Of a stretch of 13,446 nt of DNA, positions 7,425 through 13,446 are shown in pieces (position 1 is the first letter of the stretch; the number at the start of each line of letters is the position of its first letter). Location: assembly GCA_946480525.1 (NCBI GenBank), contig CAMLLA010000072.1, positions 1-13,446 on the forward strand, read 5' to 3'. The notes under the pieces were generated by a model that saw nothing but the letters and a program-made list of their open reading frames with translations, did no database searches and was not told the DNA's origin. This DNA is from an uncultured Asticcacaulis sp. Lineage in GTDB: Bacteria > Pseudomonadota > Alphaproteobacteria > Caulobacterales > Caulobacteraceae. A program made the translations under genes and the position numbers.

Positions 7425-7462
7425 CATATAACGCCGCTTCCGGGCAGGCGTAAATATGCCTG
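7425..7462 (-). promoter_or_regulatory. Candidate M16 promoter with overlapping dyad
   Basis: On the minus strand TTTACG (7454-7449) and TATATG (7430-7425) could be -35 and -10 boxes with an 18-base spacer; each matches four of six consensus bases. The -35 lies inside the dyad CAGGCGTAAATATGCCTG (7445-7462), in which seven of nine base pairs are symmetric, as expected for a repressor or activator site. No regulator gene is nearby. Confidence 0.35.
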
Positions 7463-7673
7463 TGGCAACCGAATACGGGACTTTGACTCCAACCATGGAC
7501 CTGACCGCAGATGAGCCCGTCAGTTTGCAGAGAGGCGGAGGCGCTCCACAGGCAAAAAAGGCGTCTCGGCATCTCCCACTCTCTGACAGACCTAAGTCGT
7601 TAAACGTATTCAGATTTTATGCCTCACTGCGCACTATTGGAGCGTGCCTGTCCCGTCAGGCGCACAAGGCGTG
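7463..7673. other. Non-coding spacer between the M16 gene and chrA
   Basis: The whole gap between the M16 start and the chrA stop is 319 bases. Apart from the promoter-side elements at 7406-7462 and the stem-loop at 7674-7714, I see no gene here. The open frames across it lack a convincing ribosome site or recognisable protein. The sequence around 7590-7640 is more AT-rich than the flanking genes, as expected for intergenic DNA. A short imperfect repeat, GCCTG/CAGGC, lies at 7647-7661. Confidence 0.5.
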
Positions 7674-7714
7674 GGCCGGTCAGGTCGCTTCCTCAAAGGC
7701 TCCCCTGGCCGGCC
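7674..7714 (-). terminator. Stem-loop just after chrA, no T-run
   Basis: GGCCGGTCAGG (7674-7684) and CCTGGCCGGCC (7704-7714) form an 11-pair stem with one mismatch or wobble and a 19-base loop, starting five bases beyond the chrA stop on the minus strand. No T-run follows, so it is more likely an mRNA 3'-end stabiliser or a weak terminator than a classic intrinsic terminator. Confidence 0.4.
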
Positions 7715-7718
7715 TTCC

Positions 7719-8945
7719 CTATCCAATCCCCAGCAAGTGCTGCAATACTCCCGCCGCCGCGCCCAGCAAGACGATCCAGACCGGTGGCGTCTTGAGGGCC
7801 GTCAACAGGCAGAAACCAGCCATCGCAATGACGACGTCGACCAGGCCGGCGACTGCACCGGTCCAGACAGGGTTGTAAAGGGCGGCGGCCAGGATGCCCA
7901 CGACCGCCGCATTCGCGCCCATCATGGCCGCGCGGGCGCCGGACAGCCCCTGAAGCCAGGACCAGAAGGGCAGTACGCCGATCAGCACCAGCATGCCCGG
8001 AAGGAAAATCCCCGCAAGCCCGATAGCCGCGCCGGACAGGACGGCCAAGGGGTGGTGCGTATCGGAAAAGGCCGCTCCCAGAAAGGCGGCAAAACTGAAC
8101 AAGGGACCAGGCAAGGCCTGCGCAGCGCCGTACCCCGCCAGGAAGGTTTCCTCTCCGATCCAGCCCTGGTCGACGATGGCTTGCTTAAGCAGGGGAAGGA
8201 CAACGTGGCCACCGCCAAAGACCAGCGCGCCGGACCGGTAAAAGGCGGCGAAATGTGCGACCTGTTGGTTGCCGGTCAAGACTGTGATCAGTGGTCCCGC
8301 GGCCAACAGGAACAAAAAGACCGCCAGGGCGGCAAGCCCGGTACGTTTCGACACGAAGGTCTGGATGCTGGCGCCAGGCGCGGCCTCTCCGCCCCGGCAC
8401 AGGACAAGCCCGGCAAGTACTCCAAGGACGATGACACAGGCCTGCATCGCCGCGCCCGGAAAAAAGGTGGCGAAAAGGAGCGCACCCAGGCCGATGGCAA
8501 TGCGGGGCGGGTCGGGGGTCAGGGTGCGCGCCATGCCCCAGACGGCTTGGGCCACAACCGCCACGGCGACCAGCTTTAGGCCGTGAACCACTGCCTGCGC
8601 CCACGGCCCCGACATGAATCCGACACCAAGGGCGAATGCGATCATAAGGATCGTCGACGGCAGTGTGAAACCGGTCCAGGCGGCGAGCGCCCCCAGCGGA
8701 CCTGCGCGTCTTAACCCAATACCAAACCCAACCTGACTGGAGGCGGGCCCAGGGAGGAACTGACACAGGGCGACCAGGTCAGCGTATGCAGCTTCATCGA
8801 GCCATTGCCTGCGGCGAACGAATTCATCCCTGAAATAACCGATATGGGCGATTGGACCTCCAAACGCCGTAAGCCCGAGCTTCAGGAAGGCCCACAGTAC
8901 CTCTCGCGGATGGCCCGGCGGTCCGCCCGGCGCACGGCGTGTCAT
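7719..8945 (-). CDS. chrA: Chromate transporter ChrA (two-domain CHR family)
   Basis: This 408-residue inner-membrane protein belongs to the long-chain CHR family, which exports chromate from the cytoplasm. It has the expected two homologous halves. The first has FGGP (28-31) with IGYFRDEFVRRRQWLDE, then LCQFLPGPASSQVGFGIG (60 onward). The second has FGGGH (243-247) with VLPLLKQAIVDQGWI and a repeat of the signature, AAQALPGPLFSF. Many hydrophobic segments lie between. The ATG at 8945-8943 has GGAG about nine bases upstream, which supports the start. The length matches full-size ChrA rather than the paired short forms. No chrB regulator or other chromate gene is in the window, so it stands alone, divergent from the chemoreceptor gene. 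Some CHR proteins have other substrates, so chromate is the family-based assignment. Confidence 0.93.
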   Translation of the reverse strand: MTRRAPGGPPGHPREVLWAFLKLGLTAFGGPIAHIGYFRDEFVRRRQWLDEAAYADLVALCQFLPGPASSQVGFGIGLRRAGPLGALAAWTGFTLPSTILMIAFALGVGFMSGPWAQAVVHGLKLVAVAVVAQAVWGMARTLTPDPPRIAIGLGALLFATFFPGAAMQACVIVLGVLAGLVLCRGGEAAPGASIQTFVSKRTGLAALAVFLFLLAAGPLITVLTGNQQVAHFAAFYRSGALVFGGGHVVLPLLKQAIVDQGWIGEETFLAGYGAAQALPGPLFSFAAFLGAAFSDTHHPLAVLSGAAIGLAGIFLPGMLVLIGVLPFWSWLQGLSGARAAMMGANAAVVGILAAALYNPVWTGAVAGLVDVVIAMAGFCLLTALKTPPVWIVLLGAAAGVLQHLLGIG

Positions 8946-8990
8946 TTGTCGGATCTCCAGTTAATCTTACCACTAATACTTTACCGCTAT

Positions 8991-9013
8991 GCGGCTTATT
9001 TTTACAAAGCCGC
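8991..9013. repeat. Inverted repeat in the chrA-chemoreceptor intergenic region
   Basis: GCGGCTT (8991-8997) and AAGCCGC (9007-9013) are perfect 7-base arms around a nine-base AT-rich loop, set in an AT-rich divergent control region. There is no T-run. It lies 46-68 bases upstream of the chrA ATG and about 126 bases upstream of the chemoreceptor ATG. On the minus strand TTGTAA and TAAAGT with an 18-base spacer flank the distal arm and could be a weak chrA promoter. An operator or a leader hairpin are both possible. Confidence 0.4.
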
Positions 9014-9138
9014 TCTCCATATTACCAATTATTAGCGATTAAGCATTTTTATTGGCGACGTGCACAAGTGTACGAAAGACGCGAACAGAGAGGCCGGACC
9101 GGCGTCGAGGAACGCACCAACCGGGAGTATTGCGTAGC

Positions 9139-10623
9139 ATGTTTTTCCATAAGTCCATGGCATCCGACAGGTCTTTTATCGAGGCGCTCGAGTCGTCGCA
9201 GGCCATCATCGAATTCACACCGCAGGGCCGAATCGTCCGCGCCAACGGCAATTTCCTGAACGCCGTCGGTTACACCGAACGCGAGATTGTCGGGCAGCAC
9301 CACAGCATCTTCTGCGCTCCGGAATACGCGGCGACGCAGGCCTATCGCGATTTCTGGACGGACATGGCCGCGGGCAAATTTCGCGCCGGAGAATTCAAGC
9401 GCATCGGCAAGGGCGGGCGTATTGTCTGGCTCCAGGCTTCCTATAACCCCGTGGTCGACAGCAGCGGCAAGGTCGTCCGCGTCGTAAAACTGGCCTCTGA
9501 CATTACCGAGGAGAAGGCGCTGAGCCTCGATCATGCCGGCAAGGTGATGGCGATCAGCCGCGCCCAGGCCGTCATCGAATTTTCGACCGACGGCGTCATC
9601 CTGACGGCCAACGACAATTTCCTTGAGACAATGGGTTACCGTCTCGACGAAATACAGGGCCGTCACCACAGCCTGTTCTGTGACGCCGACTTCGCCCAGT
9701 CCGCCGAATATCGTCTGTTCTGGGAGGCGCTCGGCCGCGGCGAGTTCCGTGCGGCGGAATACCGCCGCGTCGCCAAGGGCGGCAGGCCCGTCTACATCCA
9801 GGCTTCCTATAATCCCATTTTCGACGACACGGGTGCGGTCATCAAGGTCGTCAAGTTCGCGACCGACGTAACCGAAAAGGTCAATCGCCGCCTGTACAAT
9901 GACGGCATCAGCCGCGACATCGACGGCCAGCTCAACGGCGTCCTGTCGCAGATGGACGCCGCCAACCACATGGCTTCGGGCGCGTCCAGCGCCTCGACCG
10001 AAACCAGCTCCATCGTGAGCGCGGTCGCCGCCGCCGCCGAGGAACTGAGCGCCAGCGTCCGCGACATCGGCTCCAACATGCTGTCGGCCAAGTCGAGCGT
10101 TGAAGGCGTCTTCAAACATACCGAAACGGCCAACAGCTTTGCCGCCAACCTGTCCGAATCCGCCGGCGCCATGAACAATGTCGTCGCCTTCATCCAGAAC
10201 ATCGCCTCTCAGATCAACCTGCTGGCGCTGAACGCGACGATCGAATCCGCCCGCGCGGGAGATGCCGGCAAGGGCTTCGCCGTCGTGGCGTCAGAGGTCA
10301 AGAATCTCGCCAACCAGGCGGCGGCCTCGACCAAGACGATCGGCGAGGAAATCGACAAGATCCAGGCGGTGAGCGCCGAAGTCGCCACGGCGCTCGCGTT
10401 CATCTCGACCTCCATGAACGACGTCCTGGCCAATGTCAGCAATGTCGCCAGCGCCATAGCGCAGCAGGAAGCCGTCACCGGTGAAATTTCCGGCAACATG
10501 CAGTCGGCCGTGACGGCGGTCCACGAAATCGAGGAAAGCCTGATCCGCATCACCGAAGCCTTCACGGTCGTGACGTCGTCGTCGGCAACTGTGAAAACGA
10601 ACGTGGAAAAGCTGGTCGCCTGA
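9139..10623 (+). CDS. Soluble methyl-accepting chemotaxis protein with two PAS domains
   Basis: The 494-residue chemoreceptor has no transmembrane segment or HAMP domain, so it should be cytoplasmic. PAS1 is about residues 12-125 and PAS2 about 137-247. They are clearly duplicates, sharing GxHHSxFC, YRxFW, KGGR, ASYNP and VVK(L/F)A(S/T)D(I/V)TE. The signalling domain follows, with hairpin tip [20 protein letters not shown] (355 onward), then [19 protein letters not shown], the CheA/CheW contact. There is no C-terminal CheR/CheB-binding pentapeptide; it ends KLVA. The layout is like BdlA and Aer-type receptors, which sense redox, oxygen or metabolic state through FAD or haem in PAS; the cofactor here is unknown. 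The ATG at 9139 has GGGAG 11 bases upstream and gives a normal start. A TTG at 9052 would add 29 low-complexity basic residues and is less likely. A strong terminator follows. Confidence 0.95.
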   Translation: MFFHKSMASDRSFIEALESSQAIIEFTPQGRIVRANGNFLNAVGYTEREIVGQHHSIFCAPEYAATQAYRDFWTDMAAGKFRAGEFKRIGKGGRIVWLQASYNPVVDSSGKVVRVVKLASDITEEKALSLDHAGKVMAISRAQAVIEFSTDGVILTANDNFLETMGYRLDEIQGRHHSLFCDADFAQSAEYRLFWEALGRGEFRAAEYRRVAKGGRPVYIQASYNPIFDDTGAVIKVVKFATDVTEKVNRRLYNDGISRDIDGQLNGVLSQMDAANHMASGASSASTETSSIVSAVAAAAEELSASVRDIGSNMLSAKSSVEGVFKHTETANSFAANLSESAGAMNNVVAFIQNIASQINLLALNATIESARAGDAGKGFAVVASEVKNLANQAAASTKTIGEEIDKIQAVSAEVATALAFISTSMNDVLANVSNVASAIAQQEAVTGEISGNMQSAVTAVHEIEESLIRITEAFTVVTSSSATVKTNVEKLVA

Positions 10624-10665
10624 CGAAAAAGGCCAGCCCAAACCTCATTCGACTGCCCGTTTCGA

Positions 10666-10696
10666 GCCCCGCCAGCCTTGGCGGGGCATTTTTTTT
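10666..10696 (+). terminator. Intrinsic terminator of the chemoreceptor gene
   Basis: GCCCCGCC (10666-10673) and GGCGGGGC (10680-10687) form a perfect 8-pair GC-rich stem, extended by one A-T pair, closed by a four-base loop and followed by A and eight Ts (10689-10696). It starts 43 bases after the chemoreceptor stop and separates that gene from the TonB receptor promoter. Confidence 0.95.
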
Positions 10697-10713
10697 GTCG
10701 TTCCCAATGCAAG

Positions 10714-10725
10714 ATGTGATCACAT
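10714..10725. promoter_or_regulatory. Perfect 12-base palindrome, operator-like
   Basis: ATGTGATCACAT is fully symmetric. The half-site GTGAT is also paired with a further ATCAC at 10729-10733. It lies about 68 bases upstream of the candidate -35 box of the TonB receptor gene. The half-site resembles CRP-like TGTGA, but without the usual central spacer, so a CRP site is not claimed. The binding protein is unknown. Confidence 0.4.
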
Positions 10726-10745
10726 TCAATCACCTAGGCACGCGA

Positions 10746-10760
10746 ATAAGTCGGACTTAT
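10746..10760. promoter_or_regulatory. Perfect 15-base palindrome, GntR-type operator candidate
   Basis: ATAAGTC-G-GACTTAT has perfect 7-base arms around one central G. Its core GT-CGG-AC fits the GTnnnAC pattern common to GntR-family operators. It lies 33 bases upstream of the candidate -35 box, a position suited to an activator or an upstream repressor site. No regulator gene is visible in the window. Confidence 0.5.
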
Positions 10761-10793
10761 GACCATTAATTATCATTTATCATACATTTGCAG

Positions 10794-10821
10794 TTGACAC
10801 GCGCATTGTTAAGCATAACCT
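10794..10821 (+). promoter_or_regulatory. Candidate promoter of the TonB receptor gene
   Basis: A consensus -35 box TTGACA (10794-10799) is followed after 16 bases by TAACCT (10816-10821), a weaker -10 box. An AT-rich stretch (about 10760-10790) lies just upstream. A start near 10828 would leave a leader of about 118 bases. Confidence 0.45.
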
Positions 10822-10907
10822 AAAGGCGATCGCGCCAGACATGGTCAACTCCAAGCACATCGGTGCACGGAAAAGAGAGAGCCAGGGCCGCTCAACAGAA
10901 CAGAAAG

Positions 10908-10928
10908 CGCTCCATCGCCGAAGGAGCG
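10908..10928 (+). repeat. Hairpin in the TonB receptor leader
   Basis: CGCTCC (10908-10913) and GGAGCG (10923-10928) form a 6-pair stem with a nine-base loop. The second arm hides an AAGGAG sequence, but the working ribosome site AAGAGGG (10934-10940) lies outside the stem. It could influence translation or be a small-RNA target; this is speculative. Confidence 0.3.
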
Positions 10929-10945
10929 AACTCAAGAGGGAACAT

Positions 10946-13446
10946 ATGATCCGATTTAAACACTCGCCTGCGAAGGCGACGCTTCTTTGCACGTCCGCGC
11001 TCGTAGGCGCCCTGCTGGCCGCAGCCCCGGCCCTGGCTCAAGACGCCGCTGCGCCTGACGACGACACCGGTGTCGTCGTCGTGACCGGCTTCCGCAACAG
11101 CCTTCAGACCGCGATCCAGGACAAGAAGAAGTCGAACGGCGTCATCGACGTCATCCGCGCCGAAGACATCTCGAAATTCCCGGACGCCAACCTGGCCGAA
11201 TCTCTGCAGCGCGTGCCGGGCGTGTCGATCTCACGTGTCGCCGGCGAAGGCCGCTCGATCACCGTGCGCGGCCTGCCGCCCTCCTTCACCCGCGTCCGCA
11301 TCAACGGCATGGAAGCCCAGTCGGTCTCCGGCGCCACCACGTCGGATCGGGGCATCGGCACCGGCCGCGGCTTCGACTTCAACACTTTCTCGTCCGACCT
11401 GTTCTCGAACCTGACGGTGCGCAAGACCGCATCACCGGAGACCATCGAAGGCAGCTTAGGCGCGACCGTCGACCTGCGCACCTCGCGTCCCTTCGATTAC
11501 AAGGGCTTCACTGCCGTGGTGAACGGCCAGATCGGCTACAATACCCTGTCGAAGGAAGCCGAGGACCGCAAGTTCTCCGGCGTCATCTCCAACCGTTGGG
11601 ACACCTCGATCGGCCAGATCGGCGTCCTGGCTTCGCTGGCCTACACCAAGCGCCACTACTATGAGGACCAGTTCGGCTCGGGGGGCTGGAACCCCGGCTC
11701 GGTCGACGGCGGTTTCTGTACGCCGGTCGGCGTGACACCCCAGGTTCCGGCCAATGACGCCTCAAAGGGTACGGACGCGCTCAACTGCGCCACCGGCGTC
11801 GCGCGTCCGGCAGCGGGTGATCCGCTCTATGCCCAGGCCAGCGCCTCGACGACCTTCTTCCCGCGCCTGCCGCGTTATGGCCGCTTCGAGCACGACCAGG
11901 AACGCACGGGCGCCAGCCTGTCGCTGCAATGGCGGCCACAGACCGGCACGACGATCAATTTCGACGCCTTGTATTCGAACTATGACGTCAAGCGCGAGGA
12001 AAGCTGGCTGGAAGGCTTCTCGTTCGCCCGCGCCATCAGCCAGAACGGCAAGCCGCAGACCGCGGTCCGTGAACTGATCCTGTTCCCCGCCGGCACCAGT
12101 CAGACCGCCGGCGCCAACTTCAACAAGGCGGTGTCCGACGTCGCCTTCGGCCGCTTCGACGGCGTCGATGTCCGCTCCGACACCCAGCACGACGAATTCG
12201 AGAACAACTTTACCCAGTTCACCCTGTCCGGCAGCCACGACTTTAACGACAAGTGGAGCATCAACGGCCTGATCGGTGTGTCGAAATCGGAGTTCGACCA
12301 GAAGGCCCAGACCACCATCATGTTCCAGCGCCAGAACGCCGGCATGACGGTCGATTTCCGCAACAACCGCGACCAGCCGATCATCACGCACGATTTCGAC
12401 GTGACGAATCCGGACAACTATTCGTTCAGTGCCCCCGACGGCACGGCCAATACCGCCAATGCCGAAATCCGCCTGAACCCGTCAATGGTCACCAACAAGT
12501 ACGAGACCTTCGAAGCCAACCTGGTCTGGCGCGCGCGCGAAAACCTGACCGTCAAGACCGGCCTGCACCACAACACCTTCACCTTCGACATCAAGGCCTG
12601 GCAGCGGCCGAACAATTTCCTGGTGCCCAACCTGACCGCGCAACAGCTGCGCGACGTGACGCGGACGGTCGAATTCCCCGGCGATGGACTGGACTCGGGC
12701 GTCTTCCCCACGGCCTGGGCGACGATCGACTACGACAAGTTCGTGGCCGCGCACAATATCTACAGCAACAGCGGCATGTACGCCCTTAACCCCAACAACG
12801 GCAATACGCGCGGCGTCGAGGAAAAGGTTGATTCCGCCTACATCCAGGGTGAACTGACCAGCCAGATCGGCGGCATGACGCTCAGGACCGAGGCCGGCAT
12901 CCGCTACGCCAGGACGCAACTGTCGGCGCGGGGTTTCATCGTCGGCCAAACCAGCCCGACCACGGTCGAGCACGAATATGAAGACCTGCTGCCGTCGATC
13001 AACGCCACCTTGGAAGTCACGCCTGACGTCTTCATCCGCGGCTCGGCCGCGCGCGTCGTCTCACGGCCGGAACTGGGCTTCCTGACGCCCGGCGGCAACC
13101 TCAATCCGAGCGGAACGCCGTCCCTGTCCTCGGGTAACCCGATGCTGGAGCCGATCCGCGCCAACAATCTCGACCTGTCGGCGGAATGGTACTTCGCGCG
13201 CGGCTCGCTCCTGTCGGCCGGTCTATTCTACAAGGACATCGAGTCGTATGTTCAGAATGACTCGCGGCAGTCGACCTTCCGCGACCTGGGCTTGCCGTTG
13301 TCGCTGCTGGGCAGCTCCGGCGTCGATCCGGACAACACGCTGTTCACCGTCACCCAGCCGCTCAACACGCCGGGCGGACCGCTCAAGGGCTTCGAGTTGA
13401 ACTATCAGCAGTCGTTCAGCTTCCTGCCGGGCTGGCTGAGCCATAC
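10946..13446 (+). CDS. TonB-dependent outer-membrane receptor (3' end outside window)
   Basis: The frame from the ATG at 10946 stays open to the window end (833 codons), and the barrel is unfinished. It begins with a Sec signal (MIRFKHSPAKATLLC, then TSALVGALLAAAPALA, cleavage after Ala31), followed by an acidic linker and a TonB-box-like VVVVTG (43-48). The plug domain includes PDANLAESLQRVPGVSI (79 onward), GEGRSITVRGL, RVRINGMEAQS and EGSLGATVDLRTSRPF. Alternating barrel strands and long loops follow. Cys258 and Cys281 could form a disulfide in an early loop. The pattern is that of the Xanthomonas/Caulobacter TonB receptor family (TIGR01782 type), which imports large or scarce nutrients, often oligosaccharides, using TonB-ExbBD energy. 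The substrate cannot be told from sequence. AAGAGGG six bases upstream supports this start; an in-frame ATG at 10841 would add a 35-residue basic extension. Confidence 0.95.
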   Translation, partial: MIRFKHSPAKATLLCTSALVGALLAAAPALAQDAAAPDDDTGVVVVTGFRNSLQTAIQDKKKSNGVIDVIRAEDISKFPDANLAESLQRVPGVSISRVAGEGRSITVRGLPPSFTRVRINGMEAQSVSGATTSDRGIGTGRGFDFNTFSSDLFSNLTVRKTASPETIEGSLGATVDLRTSRPFDYKGFTAVVNGQIGYNTLSKEAEDRKFSGVISNRWDTSIGQIGVLASLAYTKRHYYEDQFGSGGWNPGSVDGGFCTPVGVTPQVPANDASKGTDALNCATGVARPAAGDPLYAQASASTTFFPRLPRYGRFEHDQERTGASLSLQWRPQTGTTINFDALYSNYDVKREESWLEGFSFARAISQNGKPQTAVRELILFPAGTSQTAGANFNKAVSDVAFGRFDGVDVRSDTQHDEFENNFTQFTLSGSHDFNDKWSINGLIGVSKSEFDQKAQTTIMFQRQNAGMTVDFRNNRDQPIITHDFDVTNPDNYSFSAPDGTANTANAEIRLNPSMVTNKYETFEANLVWRARENLTVKTGLHHNTFTFDIKAWQRPNNFLVPNLTAQQLRDVTRTVEFPGDGLDSGVFPTAWATIDYDKFVAAHNIYSNSGMYALNPNNGNTRGVEEKVDSAYIQGELTSQIGGMTLRTEAGIRYARTQLSARGFIVGQTSPTTVEHEYEDLLPSINATLEVTPDVFIRGSAARVVSRPELGFLTPGGNLNPSGTPSLSSGNPMLEPIRANNLDLSAEWYFARGSLLSAGLFYKDIESYVQNDSRQSTFRDLGLPLSLLGSSGVDPDNTLFTVTQPLNTPGGPLKGFELNYQQSFSFLPGWLSH
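11057..11080 (+). repeat. Perfect 24-base palindrome inside the TonB receptor gene
   Basis: The arm GACGACGACACC (11057-11068) is followed directly by its exact complement GGTGTCGTCGTC (11069-11080). It encodes the Asp-Asp-Asp-Thr-Gly-Val-Val-Val stretch leading into the TonB box. Because GAC (Asp) and GTC (Val) are reverse complements, much of the symmetry follows from the protein, but the central ACC-GGT also fits. Confidence 0.6.

Noticed and set aside
7400..7492. Longer start for the M16 protease at 7492
   Set aside because: The extra 31 residues have no export signal, whereas the ATG at 7399 has a GGGGGAA ribosome site and begins a proper signal peptide.
7456..7878. Plus-strand open frame across the M16-chrA gap
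   Set aside because: More than a third overlaps chrA in antisense; there is no ribosome site or family resemblance.
9052..9138. TTG start for the chemoreceptor
   Set aside because: It adds Arg/Thr-rich residues unlike the family and has no good ribosome site. The ATG at 9139 gives the usual short lead into PAS1.
1..13446. CRISPR arrays, tRNA or rRNA genes, insertion sequences, phage genes
   Set aside because: No regularly spaced repeats, tRNA-like cloverleaf sequence, rRNA signature, transposase or integrase was seen on either strand by eye.

Overview
The window comes from a high-GC alphaproteobacterium, most likely of the Caulobacterales (an Asticcacaulis/Caulobacter-like organism). This is inferred from the Xanthomonas/Caulobacter-type TonB-dependent receptor, a secreted GH31 glycosidase with a LacI-type operator in front of it, a DUF2200 protein and a membrane-free double-PAS chemoreceptor. 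No rRNA, tRNA, CRISPR array, insertion sequence or transposase is visible. Seven protein genes are well supported, plus the start of an eighth; the first and last are cut by the window edges.

Layout. (1) 1-161, minus: N-terminal part of a DUF2200 protein. (2) 162-383: divergent intergenic region with a LacI-like operator. (3) 384-3308, plus: exported GH31 glycosidase, probably alpha-xylosidase- or alpha-glucosidase-like, with a PA14 domain inserted after the catalytic barrel. (4) 3454-4448, minus: type II toxin-antitoxin pair, Xre/MbcA-type antitoxin followed by RES toxin, joined by a TGATG overlap and driven by a promoter whose -10 lies inside nested palindromes. (5) 4559-7399, minus: periplasmic M16 zinc protease, PqqL/FusC-like in size. 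(6) 7719-8945, minus: ChrA chromate transporter. (7) 9139-10623, plus: soluble chemoreceptor with two tandem PAS domains, followed by a textbook intrinsic terminator. (8) 10697-10945: regulatory region with two perfect palindromes and a TTGACA promoter. (9) 10946 to the window end, plus: TonB-dependent receptor, 3' end not in the window.

How the parts fit. The GH31 enzyme and the TonB receptor are both envelope nutrient-acquisition proteins and suggest use of oligosaccharides, but the receptor's substrate cannot be read from sequence and the two genes are more than 7 kb apart. An M16 protease can process peptides or proteins brought in by TonB receptors, but here the two are not adjacent. The toxin-antitoxin pair, chrA and the chemoreceptor look like separate units. 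I see no convincing new multi-gene system. The most interesting signals are regulatory: the toxin-antitoxin operator, the palindromes before the TonB receptor gene, the LacI-like site before the GH31 gene, and the dyad and Shine-Dalgarno hairpin before the M16 gene.
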